From positions 310,001 to 374,000 of the forward strand of contig JAPFFF010000008.1 of assembly GCA_039105265.1 (NCBI GenBank): 64,000 nucleotides of DNA, in the 5' to 3' direction. Shown piece by piece: positions 53,222 to 64,000 of the stretch (position 1 is the stretch's first letter; each line of letters starts with the position of its first letter). Both the position numbers and the translations under genes were made by a program. This DNA is from Tritrichomonas musculus (lineage: Eukaryota > Parabasalia > Tritrichomonadida > Tritrichomonadidae). The notes beneath the pieces are model-generated. The model was given only the letters and a program-made list of their open reading frames with translations, was not told the origin of the DNA and did not search any database.

Positions 53222-54437
53222 GCAAATATAGTAATGATATCATTTAGTATGTTTTATTTGAATATAAAATTTCATTTGAAAAAGTTAAATTTAAAATTTA
53301 TATTTCAATCATAATAGTGGCGACAAGAAAAAATTTTTTTTTGTGAAAACTAAAATTTTTTCATTCAAACATAAAATTTTTTTATCACAATTTATATATA
53401 AATTTTTTTCATTCAAACATAAAATTTTTTTATCTCAAGTATAATTTTTGTATAATTCAAATTACAAACTTGTATCAATTACTTTAAAACTTGCACGATC
53501 AGCCTATTTTCCAAAACCCACCAAATGCATTTTTAAGTCTAGAAAAAGTAATTATAAGTTGTTAAAAAAACTTTTATCTTGCTTGAAAATTTAAATAAAT
53601 GCTTGTTGAAAGGAAAAGATCATGATCATTCATGCAAGTTTTTGATAAAAAGATTGACATAATTAGTATTCTATATAATAATAATAATGATACTGAAATT
53701 AAGAAGCCTCTCAATAAGCCAGTATTCATATTTTTCATTTTTTAGATTTACATCTTTGAGATTAGAGTTGTAATATGATTTGAGAATATCTCTCAAAGTT
53801 CAATGAAAATTGAGATATAGGTCCCAAATTTTTTGAATTAATTGAAATTATTAAATAAAATTTTCAGATAAAAAACGATTAATTTTATAAATATATATTC
53901 AGACCACCTGGAATAAAATTTTTTCTATTAAAAATGCTCCATATTTCAAATACTAATAACACTCTATATAGAAATTACAAATATTAAATATTTTAAAAAA
54001 ATTGGCGCAGAATTTTAAGATAAAATTATTTGTATGTAGATAAATATTTCTAAGATATATGATCGTTTTTTAAATAAATTGAAAGCTTTATTTCATAAAT
54101 TAAATAAATACATTATTTTTTACTGAACAAATAACTGATTTGCTATTAATAAACATCAAATGATTTATCTATTTAATTTATTTAATTATCATTAATTTTT
54201 TCAGAATGATTAAAATTTGATTTTTCATATACTGCTTTAATAGCACTTTTTATTATTATTATATATTATAAAATAATGTTATTATTTATATTCAAATGTT
54301 TAATTGTTTATATATTGTTTTTTTTTATGAGTTATATATAAATTATTGTCTTCAAAAAAATATCTCAATTAATTTGAATAATCTCATAGAATCGGTCAGA
54401 CTGTTAGAAAATTTCAAAACGTTTTTAAGCCAAAAAC
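53222..54437. other. 1.2-kb AT-rich intergenic stretch, nothing recognised
   Basis: A/T homopolymers and a twice-repeated TTCATTCAAACATAAAATTT (53359 and 53409). No gene or RNA signal. Confidence 0.6.
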
Positions 54438-57400
54438 ATGAGTTCCAGCAATTTTGAAGAAAGTCATTCTGCTGGAAGAGATTTGGTTCCAATAGATATA
54501 CATGATTTTGGAGTTATTGACAAAATTTATAATGGCATCTTTGGTCAAGTTTACACAATTCAAGAAAAAGCGACCAATAAGACCTATGCTGCAAAAGTTT
54601 TAGAAGGCACACATACAGGTCTTGATTTCATGAAGAGATTTTATTATGAAGTTGAAATCATGTCCAAATTCAATTCTCCATTTATTGTAAAATACGTCGG
54701 TTACAGTTTAAATGATTTCTATGATAGACCATCACCAACAATTATTATGGAATTTGTCCAAAATGGAACTTTAAAGGATCTATTAGATAATGCTCGAAGG
54801 GGATGTGCACCCAAAGAATGGAATTCGACCCGAATTCTCATTATAATTTACTCAATTGCATTAGGAATGGCAGCAGTTCACTCAAAAAACGTCATTCATC
54901 GTGATATCAAACCAGAAAATATTTTGTTGGATAACCATTTATTGCCAAAAATTTGTGATTTTGGATTATCTGTCTTTGACAACGCCGAAATAGATAAAAC
55001 AGAGGCTGGTACACCAATATACATGGCTCCTGAAGTGGTGTTACAAAATGGATATTCCAAGGCTGTTGATGTTTATGCCTTTGCATTGGTTGTTTATGAA
55101 ATAATTACTCTCAATGAACCACACAGTAAACGCAATTATTTACAAATTGTTGAAAGTTTAAATAAAGGAGAAAGACCAGAAATTTATGAAGAGATACCTG
55201 AATCATATAAGAGACTCATTACAAAGTGTTGGCAGCAGGATCCAAAAGATAGACCAACTTTTGAGCAGATTGTTTCAATGCTGAAAACTGACAGAGGCTT
55301 CATCACAGACGATGTTGACGAAGATGAATTTTTAGATTTCATTGATCTAACAGAAAACATTGATTTTCAAGGAAACTTTGATTTTGACGAAGTTCATATC
55401 GATTACAATAAAGGTAAAGAATTGTCAGTTGATTTTGACGAAGCTAATTTGGATTTATTTGAAAAGATTGAGAAAGTTGGCCAGGGACAATACGGTGATG
55501 TATTCAAAGTTAGAGATAAAAGAAACGGCACTTTGTATGCAGCCAAAGTTAATCAGCTACTTATTGAGAATTGCACTTTTGACCAAATGAAGTGTCTTTC
55601 ACGAGAAATAAACATTCTTTCAAAGATTAATTCGCAATTGCTTCTCAAATTTGTTGGCTTCAATCGAAAGAACTTTGAAGGTGACAAAAAACCAACTATT
55701 ATAACTGAATTCATCAAGAATACGTCTTTGGATAAAATTATTGAACTGAATAATTGTGGAAGAAGACCACCTGAATGGAATGATACCAAATTGTTGATTG
55801 TTACATACGGAATTGCAGCTTGAATGGCTCATTTGCACTCGCTAAGCATCCTTCATCGATCTCAAGCCAGACAACGTCTTTCTTGATGAATATTTGTTCC
55901 CAAAAATTGGCGATTTCGGATTATCTAAAGAAATAAAAGATGATAGTGAACATGCGCGATCAGATAGTAACGTCGGGTCACCTGCATTCATGGCACCTGA
56001 AATTTTTGAAAGGTTTGAATATTCTAAAGCAGGCGATGTTTATGCCTTTTCAATTCTGCTGTATGAAATTACAACTTTCGATCTCCCTTATGAAGGATTT
56101 AATATTTTCAATCTTCCTCCTAACGTTATTAGAGGCGTAAGACCTGTTTTTAATATTGATATTCATGAATGCTATAGAAAATTAATTGAAAAATGCTGGC
56201 AACAAGAACCAGAAAAACGGCCAACATTCAATGAAATTGTTGAACTTCTTAGAAATGATGAAGAATTCTTAACAGACGAGGTTGATGAAGATGAATTTTT
56301 CAAATATGTTAAGTTTGTAGATGATAACATACTTGATGATTCATTCAAGCAAGTTGAGGTTGATATCAAAGAATTGAAAAGAATCCAAGAAAGTGATCCG
56401 TTATTGAATGTGCCTTATATTGACATTAAATTGTTTGAGAAGCTACATTTGATTAAAAAAATTGATAATTTTGACATATTTGAAGTGAAAAACAATGAGA
56501 CAAATGAACATTTTGAAGCCAAAGTCTCGACATTTCGAATAACAAAGTTATCAAGAAAAGAAATCATTCATTTATCAAGAGAAATAAACATCCTTTCAAA
56601 ATTGATTCATCCTTCATTTTTGAAATTCATTGGATTCAGTCCGATCGACTTTGACAAGCATCCATTGCCAGTTTTGGTCAGTGAATTGCCTCCTAACAAA
56701 TCACTTGAACATCTCCTTAATAAAGAAAGAAGTGACGATCATGTTGAAGAGTGGAATGACACGAAAAGATTAATCTGCATTTATGGAATCGCATGTGGAA
56801 TGTCATTCTTGCACTTGCATGACATTCTGCATCGAAACCTCTGTCCAGAAAGCATTTTCTTCGATGAGTTCTTGTTCCCGAAAATCGGAAATTTTGGCCT
56901 CTTGACGAAAATCCATGCAATTGAAAGCATGACATTTCAATCATCAATCGGAGTCAAAGGAACTCCTTCCCACTCATCGCCCGAGCTGCTTGAGTCAGGC
57001 GAATATTCAAAAAGTAGCGATGTTTACGCATTCGCTTTGATTGTTTTCGAATTGATGACATTGGAAGTTCCTTTCAAAAACATAAACACAATCAATGGCC
57101 TCTACAATGAAGTTGTAACTTTGGGAAAACGTCCTCAATTCAATGTTAATGTTGCTGAATCTTATCGAAGACTTATTGAATCATGCTGGTCACAAAATCC
57201 GTTAGAACGACCATCTTTTGATGACATTGAATCATGTCTGAAGACTGATGAAGGATTCATCACAGAAAATGTCGATAAAGAAACATTCAACCAATATGTC
57301 AAGCTCATTGAGCAGTCACGTAAAGTTTTTTATTCCAACAATCGAGTTGTTCGTTATGATGATCTTATTGAAGGTAAAAGTTCAAGCAAAGATACAGATG

Positions 57401-58455
57401 AAACACAAAAAGACACAACTCAAAATAAAGATGACGAAGCTGAATCAGTAGACAGAAGCAAAAAGCAAGATGATTCATCAAGTAAGAGTGCCACTAAAAG
57501 CGAAAGATCAATCACACCAGAAATAAGTGATGAAGTTGAAAATTTGATTGAACGTCTTTCGAACAAAGAATACATCGGCAAATTTGGACCAGACTTGCTG
57601 GATTATCTTCTAAATGAGTCAGATCAAATTTCCACATCGACGATATTTACAACGTTCAAATTTGAATGCTCTGAAACACGAGATGATGAAGATTCTATTC
57701 TGATCAAAGTTTTCAGCAAGAAAAAAGATATTGACAGTTTCAAAAAGAAACAAGAAGAACTCAAAAAGTGCCAAAAATTCATCATTGAATACAAGAAAGT
57801 CAACAAACTGAATCATCCAAACATCAGCAAGGCACTTGGATTCTTTGAAGGCGACAAGAAGAAGCATCAACCATCAATTATTTTCCCATTTTATTCAAGG
57901 AGTCTTAAAGATGCAATTCAAACATTGGAAGACGTTTATCTCGTTAGCATCATTTATGAAATCACACATGCAATGATGACTGCTCATTCGAACAAAATAA
58001 TTCATCGAAATTTGAATCCAGAAAACATTTTCATTGATTTTGAAAATCACGTCAAAATAACCGGTTTTGGAATTCCAATTTTGATGGACACGAAAGAGCA
58101 AGCCAATTTGAATTACAATGTTTTCTGTCTGCCAAAGGAAATTCTTGAGAGTAAAGAATACAACGAAAAAGTTGACGTCTTCTCATTTGGAGTGATCATG
58201 CTGTTCATCCTCACAAGAGGGAAGGGACCTTTTTGGTCAATAGATGATATCAAAATGGAACAGATAACAAAGATACCAACATACATAAGTAAAACATCAT
58301 CCATTATCATATCCCAGTGCTTGTCTCATTCACAAGATAAAAGACCAACATTCAATCAAATCAAAAAATATATTGTGAAAAACAATTTCAAATTAATTGA
58401 TGGAATTGATAGCAAAGTTCAATTCATTCAGGATCACTTGAGATCCAATCACTAA
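54438..58455 (+). pseudogene. Four-domain tandem TKL kinase gene with a stop and a frameshift
   Basis: Domain 1 (54480-55290): glycine loop region NGIFGQVYTI, Lys in YAAKV, HRDIKPEN, CDFGLS, MAPEV; looks active. Domain 2 (55450-56260): GQGQYGDVFKV, YAAKV, GDFGLSK, MAPEI; it is broken by TGA 55821-55823 (GGA expected, IAAGMAHLHS) and by loss of two bases near 55856 in the HRD codons. Domain 3 (56420-57250): no glycine loop, HRNLCPE, GNFGLL: pseudokinase. Domain 4 (57540-58400): HRNLNPENI, TGFGIP: pseudokinase. Domains 1-3 are joined by acidic linkers ending DEVDEDEFLDF; a Lys/Ser/Asp-rich linker precedes domain 4. If the two lesions are sequencing errors the protein would be about 1,340 residues. 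Confidence 0.75.
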
Positions 58456-58497
58456 GTCAGAAAGCTTCCTGACTTTTTGAAACAAATTTTATATTCA

Positions 58498-59038
58498 AAA
58501 AAATTTGCTCATTCTAACATTAAAAGCATTTATGCAAATCACAATACTATAAATTTTGCTCATTCTAACATTAAAAGCATTTATGCAAATCACAATACTA
58601 AAAAATTTGTAAATTCTAACATTAAAAGCATTTATGCAAATCACAATACTAAAAAATTTGCAAATTCTAACACTAAAAGCATTTATGCAAATCACAATAC
58701 TATAAAATCTGCAAATTCTAACATTAAAATCATTTATGCAAATCACAATACTATAAAATCTGCAAATTCTAACATTAAAATCATTTATGCAAATCACAAT
58801 ACTATAAAATCTGCAAATTCTAACATTAAAAGCATTTATGCAAATCACAATACTATAAAATCTGCAAATTCTAACATTAAAAGCATTTATGCAAATCACA
58901 ATACTATAAAATTTGTAAATTCTAACATTAAAATCATTTATGCAAATCACAATACTATAAAATTTGTAAATTCTAACACTAAAAGCATTTATGCAAATCA
59001 CAATACTATAAAATCTGCAAATTCTAACATTTATAAAT
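58498..59038 (+). repeat. 51-bp tandem repeat, about 10.5 copies
   Basis: The unit encodes SNIKSIYANHNTIKSAN on the plus strand, and both strands stay open (231 codons plus, 168 codons minus). Copies differ at a few fixed positions (TCTGCAAAT, TTTGTAAAT, TTTGCTCAT). It lies 42 bp after the kinase-gene stop and ends in a T-run near 59047. Probably non-coding satellite-like DNA; a repeat protein cannot be excluded. Confidence 0.9.
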
Positions 59039-59076
59039 TATCTAATTTTTTTTTTTTTTTATTCATAATAATACAA

Positions 59077-59928
59077 TTAATTGAATGTGTTAATAGTGTT
59101 CCTATAGAAAGAAATATCAATCAATTCTGGAAGACTAAAGTAGTGATCTGGCTCTTCAAATTTTTCATCTGATTTAATAAGATCAATATAAAGAGGTGGA
59201 CAATTATAGTTATTATTAATATCAACAATGGCAGCATTCACGTAAAGCGTGTTTCCATGTCGATAACTACCTGTACAACAATGAGTATGACCAAATATAT
59301 GTAATGGCGTTTTACATTCTTGAATTTTCAATGCAAGATAAGGATCTCCAAATTGTCCATCCCTGATATCAAAGTCAAATACTCCACTTGGCGGAGAATG
59401 AGTTACTACAACATCAAAATTGTTGTCAATTTTTGCCCATTCTTTCCCTTTATTTTCTAATTTGGTAGGAAAACAAAATTTGTTTATGTGTGGTGATCTT
59501 GGGGAGCAATAGAATTTAATTCCCATTAAATCGACAACTGAATCTTCAACATATGTAATTTCGGGACAATATATTTCTTTTTTTGAAAGTTCAGGAGGTT
59601 CCGTATAGCCACGTAGAACAAATACATTTTTAAGTTCATCTCGCATTTGTTCATCAAAAGATAAATCATGGTTTCCAGCAATTAATATTTTGTGTTGTGT
59701 TGGTAATTGTTTAAACCAATCACGAAAAGAAATTACTTCTGAGCGTTTTCCATACATTGTAAAATCACCTGCATGAATTGCGATATCTGCTGGAAAGATC
59801 GATTCCTTTGGTATATCAGAATGTTTAGTGTGTGTATCAGACATACACATAATTCTTACAGCACCAGGAGGTTTTTCTTTTGAAGGATCTTCGACTTGAT
59901 AGGCAACCCAACGTTTTTGATCAGACAT
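59077..59928 (-). CDS. Calcineurin-like metallophosphoesterase (MPPED1/2-like)
   Basis: 283 residues from ATG 59928. Metal-binding motifs are complete: MSDTH (29-33), IHAGDFT, AGNHDLSFD, VVTHSPPSGVFDFD and FGHTHCCTG. The sequence order and the THSPP-GV-D and FGHTH..G motifs match the MPPED/239FB class, which hydrolyses phosphodiesters such as cyclic nucleotides. The N-terminal 20 residues (KRWVAYQVEDPSKEKPPGAV) are also typical. The last 15 or so residues come close to the 51-bp repeat. The gene is intact and single, with no signal peptide, so cytosolic. Confidence 0.93.
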   Translation of the reverse strand: MSDQKRWVAYQVEDPSKEKPPGAVRIMCMSDTHTKHSDIPKESIFPADIAIHAGDFTMYGKRSEVISFRDWFKQLPTQHKILIAGNHDLSFDEQMRDELKNVFVLRGYTEPPELSKKEIYCPEITYVEDSVVDLMGIKFYCSPRSPHINKFCFPTKLENKGKEWAKIDNNFDVVVTHSPPSGVFDFDIRDGQFGDPYLALKIQECKTPLHIFGHTHCCTGSYRHGNTLYVNAAIVDINNNYNCPPLYIDLIKSDEKFEEPDHYFSLPELIDISFYRNTINTFN

Positions 59929-60227
59929 TAAATAAATTAAATGAAACTGTAATCCATATAAAATCGTAATAACGAATAAAAATATTCATTCAAAATTTCA
60001 ATGTATTAAAATTTTGTTTTCATAAATTTTTATCAAAATTTCAGAATATAAAAATATTTGAATAACCAAAAAAAATAATTATCAGAAAATTATATAAAAC
60101 AATAAACAAAATGCAATTACGATCAAAATGTTTATACAAAAATTAATCGCGATTAATTACTTTAAAACTTAACAAAATAATATTTACAATGAAATCATAA
60201 AAGTTCAATGAATATTCACATAAAAAT

Positions 60228-62645
60228 TCATTTCTGACTAATTGATGAAGATATTGAATTTTGAGGGAGTGATGTACACCCGTCAAAAGCGCCAAATTCA
60301 ACAGAAGTCATAGAAGAAGATACTGTAATTTGTTTCAGTGAAGAACATCCTTTGAAAGCATATTTTCCAATAGATGTTACTGAAGATGGAATTGCTATTT
60401 GCACCAGTGACTTGCAATAGCTGAAAACTTCATTTCCGATGCTTTTCAAATAAGAAGATATTGTTACTTGTGCCAGCGAAGAACATTTACTGAAAGTATT
60501 TCTTCTCAATTGAGTTACAGAATTTGGAATTTCAATTTCTTTCAGCGAAGAACAATCATAAAAAGCCTTATCTCCAATTGAAAGCACAGAATCAGGAATC
60601 GTTATTTGTCCTATTGACTTGCACCTATAAAAAGCGCCATTTCCGATATATTGAACTGAAGGAGGAATTGAAATCTCCTTCAATGACGAGCATCCGTTGA
60701 ATGCGTTGTTTCCAATTTGCTTCACAGAAGAAGGGATTGTTATTCTTGACAATAAAATGCATCCATTAAAAGCAGAGCAGCCAATTGATGAAACAGAATC
60801 TGGAATTATCACTTCTTCCAACGAGCAGCATTCGCTGAAGGCACAATCATCAATGCTCGCAACAGGAGAAGAAATCTTTATTCTTGTTAAAGACACGCAA
60901 TTATTGAACATAAATTGGAATACTTGTGTCAAATTTCCGGTTATGTCAAGTGACGCTATTCCATTGAAAACACACTCTTCAATGTTGACAACAGAAGAAG
61001 GAATTTCAATTTCCGTTAACGATGAACAATCAACGAAAGCTCCACATTTAATTGACGTTACTGAATCAGGAATTGTAATTTTTTTCAATGATTTACATCC
61101 TTTGAAAAGGTTCCTTTCAATTGACGTTACTGAAGAAGGAATCGTTATCTCAGCAAGCGATGTGCAACAGCTAAAGACTTCTTCGCCAATGCAGATTACT
61201 GATGAAGGAATTTCTATTTCCGTTAACGATGAACAATCAACGAAAGCTCCACATTTAATTGACGTTACTGAATCAGGAATTGTAATTTTTTTCAATGATT
61301 TACATCCTTTGAAAAGGTTCCTTTCAATTGACGTTACTGAAGAAGGAATCGTTATTTCAGCAAGCGATGTGCAACAGCTAAAGACTTCTTCGCCAATGTA
61401 GATTACTGATGAAGGAATTTCCACTTCTTCTAATGACCGGCACTCACTAAAAGCATTGCTTTCAATCCTTTTTACTGATGGTGGAATTTTTATTGTCTTC
61501 AAATTCTGGAATTTTCTGAAGAGCGAACAACCAATCTCTGTTTCTGAGGGGAGAATTGTTACTTCTGTCAATGATACAAATGGTTGATAAATATCATTCT
61601 CGCATCCATCGGATAGATGGCAATATCTAAGCAGTAAACTGTAATCTGTGGGCAAGAGTTCATAATTATAATATTGAAATGCAATTGATATAGAATCCAC
61701 TTCATTATTAATAAAATTATTTTTTATATATCGGGCAATGTCGTTATGATGACATTTAATTGACTCATTTAATAGTCTTTCATATGAATATCCAATCTGA
61801 CTTTCTTCAATGAGATGAATTAATTCGGCATTTCGACCATGAATCGCAAATTCCCAAATTGATGGCCTAATTTCAACTCCATTCAATCGCAAATAATTAA
61901 ATATTTGAAGTGAGCCATAAAAACTCGAATATTCAAGTAAAGTTGGCCGTTTATTTTTTAAAAAAATATTCGTTTCAAATATTGATTGGTTTATATGTGA
62001 ATCAAGTTCATAATTGGTTCGATTTACATAAGAAATAAATTCATCAATTAAATCTTCACGAATTAAACCACAGATGTATGAATCATTTTCTCCATTTTCA
62101 CAATTTTGTTGAAAAATATTAGTATCATTATTATATTTTAATAATATTTCGCTTTCAATCTGTTCTTGCACGTTTTTGTCAATGTATTCTTTTATATAAT
62201 TGTATAAAAAGTACCGATTTGGCAATTTTTCTAATTGATAATAATAATTACTTTGACTTTTTCCTGATAAAATGACATTTATCAAGTTTGGACTAGGAAC
62301 AATTATTTTATTTTGAATAAGAAAAAGAATAATTAATTTATCGGTTTTAAAAATCTCATAAATATCACAATCGGAAAAGTTTAATTGTATATCAGAAAGG
62401 ATAAAATTGAGAATTTGGATAATTTTGCTGAAAAAGCTTTTTTCTCTGCGATGATTTGCTGAAATATTGGATATTAAATGAAGTAAGTCAATCAAATCTT
62501 GCTTATTTTTTGAAATGCTGCATTCATTGATGAAATTACATAGTTCCTCAAAAATTATTTCATCATCATCATCACCATTCTCTATAAAATTAAGAATAAG
62601 TGAATGAAGTTTTCTTTTTTTCATGAGCTCAATTCCAATTTCCAT
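60228..62645 (-). CDS. Fusion of DUF3447 ankyrin-family N-terminus and BspA-like LRR
   Basis: 805 residues from ATG 62645. Residues about 1-330 are the same helical plus DUF3447 region as in the ankyrin genes (IDLLHLISNISANHRREKSF, LLEYSSFYGSLQIFNYLRLN, KCHHNDIARYIKNNF). About 350-800 are some twenty BspA-type 23-residue LRRs (SLEEVEIPSSVIYIGEEVFS). There is no signal peptide or transmembrane segment, so the LRR is probably intracellular. The fusion shows that both trichomonad families share N-terminal modules. Intact; the antisense frame at 60697-61401 is a shadow. Confidence 0.9.
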   Translation of the reverse strand: MEIGIELMKKRKLHSLILNFIENGDDDDEIIFEELCNFINECSISKNKQDLIDLLHLISNISANHRREKSFFSKIIQILNFILSDIQLNFSDCDIYEIFKTDKLIILFLIQNKIIVPSPNLINVILSGKSQSNYYYQLEKLPNRYFLYNYIKEYIDKNVQEQIESEILLKYNNDTNIFQQNCENGENDSYICGLIREDLIDEFISYVNRTNYELDSHINQSIFETNIFLKNKRPTLLEYSSFYGSLQIFNYLRLNGVEIRPSIWEFAIHGRNAELIHLIEESQIGYSYERLLNESIKCHHNDIARYIKNNFINNEVDSISIAFQYYNYELLPTDYSLLLRYCHLSDGCENDIYQPFVSLTEVTILPSETEIGCSLFRKFQNLKTIKIPPSVKRIESNAFSECRSLEEVEIPSSVIYIGEEVFSCCTSLAEITIPSSVTSIERNLFKGCKSLKKITIPDSVTSIKCGAFVDCSSLTEIEIPSSVICIGEEVFSCCTSLAEITIPSSVTSIERNLFKGCKSLKKITIPDSVTSIKCGAFVDCSSLTEIEIPSSVVNIEECVFNGIASLDITGNLTQVFQFMFNNCVSLTRIKISSPVASIDDCAFSECCSLEEVIIPDSVSSIGCSAFNGCILLSRITIPSSVKQIGNNAFNGCSSLKEISIPPSVQYIGNGAFYRCKSIGQITIPDSVLSIGDKAFYDCSSLKEIEIPNSVTQLRRNTFSKCSSLAQVTISSYLKSIGNEVFSYCKSLVQIAIPSSVTSIGKYAFKGCSSLKQITVSSSMTSVEFGAFDGCTSLPQNSISSSISQK
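61003..61416 (-). repeat. 207-bp tandem duplication inside the LRR gene
   Basis: Two adjacent copies (period 207 bp; for example GATGAACAATCAACGAAAGC starts at 61021 and 61228) encode 69 residues, exactly three LRRs. They are almost identical, so the duplication is recent and in frame. Confidence 0.9.
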
Positions 62646-62798
62646 TTTTATTTTTAAATATTTTGTGAAATGTTTAATTTATTGAATAAGACAATTGTCT
62701 TAAAATTTTTTTTAAAATTTTCAAAAATATGACAATTGAATAGAAACGATCATTTAACATTCAAAAAGGAAAATATTTAATCGAATATGAAAAGAAAA

Positions 62799-62845
62799 AA
62801 CTCGTGAATAAAAACCTTTTTCCGTATTTTTTTCATTCACGAGTT
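62799..62845. repeat. Short inverted repeat
   Basis: AACTCGTGAAT (62799-62809) and ATTCACGAGTT (62835-62845) form an 11-bp stem with a 25-base loop, upstream of the LRR gene and 54 bp left of the MITE. Confidence 0.6.
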
Positions 62846-62898
62846 GGGTGGGGTAACTTAAATAACGTATTTTTAGCATAAACTTTTTTTCAAAAATA

Positions 62899-63770
62899 TT
62901 GGGTGGCCATTAAGTAACCGCAATTTCAAAGACTGATGAGTAATGAATATTATTTTTAATGTATTATTAATGTTTATGAATTTAATTTTTTTTTGCTATT
63001 ATTGTGGACTTTAATATATTATATTTGGTTCAAAAAAATTGATTTCAGAAAAATCCCACTTTTTGAGACAAAAGCATTAAAATCAAATGTTAAGGCTAAT
63101 AATAAATTTCAAAAATGCTTTCAGTTTATAGCTTATTAATTACTCAAACAAATAATACTTTTATAATTTTAAAAATCTATTCATAGATTTTTTTTCTCTC
63201 AATTTTAATTTTTTCACATACTTATAAAAACTGCGAAATGCGGAAGTTTTTGAATATTCATTGTTTTCTTTTAATCAAAGTATTTTGGTAAATCAAAATA
63301 TTAATAATTAAAATATGGTTGATTCTATCAATTATGCTATTTTGAAATCAATTGTATATCTTGAATGCATTTTGAATAATAATCACTATTTTATAGCAAG
63401 ACCAGATTTTGGTCTTTGAGTAAATAATTTGAGTATTATATGTTACACATGATGAAAATGATCTTAAAAAATATCACATGATGAAGCATTTGTATATATA
63501 AATATAATTTATATGGTGATAAAATGATATCCTTACAGTTAAATATTTTTTTATGAGTTAAATCACAATTTTACATTTTTTTTGACTTTTATATATTAAC
63601 ATATTATGAAAATTAACTTTTTGATAATGATTTTTCTAGATATGCATCAAAACAAAACTAAAAATTAATTATGCAAATTAAAATTATTTAAGCATAGTTT
63701 TAAGAAATACTTATATTTTTCGAAACACATTGTCATTCATCGAGATTGCGGTTACTTATCGACAACCCTA
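62899..63770. mobile_element. Mariner-like MITE (872 bp)
   Basis: Terminal inverted repeats of about 28 bp: left GGGTGGCCATTAAGTAACCG (62901) and right, on the reverse strand, GGGTTGTCGATAAGTAACCG (ending 63768), followed by CAAT. TA flanks both ends (62897-62898 and 63771-63772). The TIR pattern resembles mariner termini (GGTTGGCTGATAAGT type). The interior is AT-rich with no transposase frame, so this is a non-autonomous or deleted copy. Confidence 0.65.
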
Positions 63771-63772
63771 TA

Positions 63773-64000
63773 AATATTTCAACAATTGTTTTGAAATTTA
63801 ATTTCTGTTAATCAAAAAGAATGGAAGAAAAAAAAAAAAATCAAGTAAATATACATTTTTATATTTTTATCATTTTTCGATATCATGATGGTGGATCAGT
63901 ATATAATATTCAAAACTAATTTGTTATATTTAATATGTATTAAATACTTTGTTAAAACTATCATCCATTAAATTTGTCATATATATTTTTCGAAAATCGA
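63773..64000. other. AT-rich right edge, no gene
   Basis: No coding signal to the end of the window. Confidence 0.5.

Noticed and set aside
58498-59038. CRISPR array
   Set aside because: The 51-bp units are continuous without variable spacers, and the genome is eukaryotic.
60697-61401. 234-codon plus-strand ORF opposite the LRR gene
   Set aside because: It is the antisense shadow of repetitive LRR codons; the minus strand gives clear BspA repeats and the plus frame follows the same 207-bp duplication.

Overview
The window looks like nuclear DNA of a parabasalid protist, most likely a Tritrichomonas-like trichomonad. It is very AT-rich, and genes with no recognisable trichomonad introns sit in AT-rich spacers. 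The gene families are typical of trichomonads: DUF3447 ankyrin proteins, BspA-like leucine-rich repeat proteins, Sel1-repeat kinases, TKL kinases, R2R3 Myb proteins, a papain-like cysteine protease, a PPP phosphatase and a NimA-like flavoprotein. Species assignment is inference. No rRNA, CRISPR or bacterial feature is seen.

Layout. 1-1625: right end of a probable Maverick/Polinton-type element (candidate capsid C-terminus, a 172-residue protein, small ORFs, a UUCG hairpin). 1.98-16.2 kb: surface/signalling families with many broken copies: ankyrin, BspA LRR and two tandem kinase-Sel1 genes. The segment 1.98-3.73 kb is a shrunken, rearranged duplicate of the 9-15 kb region. 16.2-18 kb: pseudogenes (tandem dynein-light-chain-like domains, a TKL kinase). 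18.7-27.4 kb: an intact Myb gene, a TMEM62-like pseudogene, a 204-bp tandem repeat, an intact cysteine protease, two tRNA genes (Pro-CGG and a probable Ala-GGC) and a GC-rich structured island. 28.1-32.9 kb: an ankyrin gene whose 3' repeat modules are separated by up to 1.5 kb of degenerate AT-rich repeat.

33.6-48.6 kb is the most unusual part. A GC-richer decayed element (HNH endonuclease and broken ORFs) has been split by a 12,815-bp palindromic element at 34874-47688. Its two 6,250-bp arms are nearly identical and flank a 315-bp unique spacer. Each arm carries an SF2 helicase gene, about 3.3 kb of low-complexity repeat arrays with embedded palindromic motifs, a 90-residue ORF and an acidic-protein ORF; the acidic gene is complete in the left arm only. 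The element is flanked by TTTTT on both sides. It has no integrase, transposase or polymerase that I can recognise. I regard it as the best candidate for an undescribed mobile or replicative system, with a mis-assembly as the main alternative.

49-64 kb: NimA-like flavoprotein, PPP phosphatase with an insertion, an unrecognised protein, a four-kinase-domain tandem gene broken by a stop and a frameshift, a 51-bp tandem repeat, an MPPED-like metallophosphoesterase, an 805-residue ankyrin-BspA LRR fusion, and an 872-bp mariner-like MITE with TA target duplication. Starts were moved downstream from the longest ORF where the 5' part translated as AT-rich non-coding sequence.
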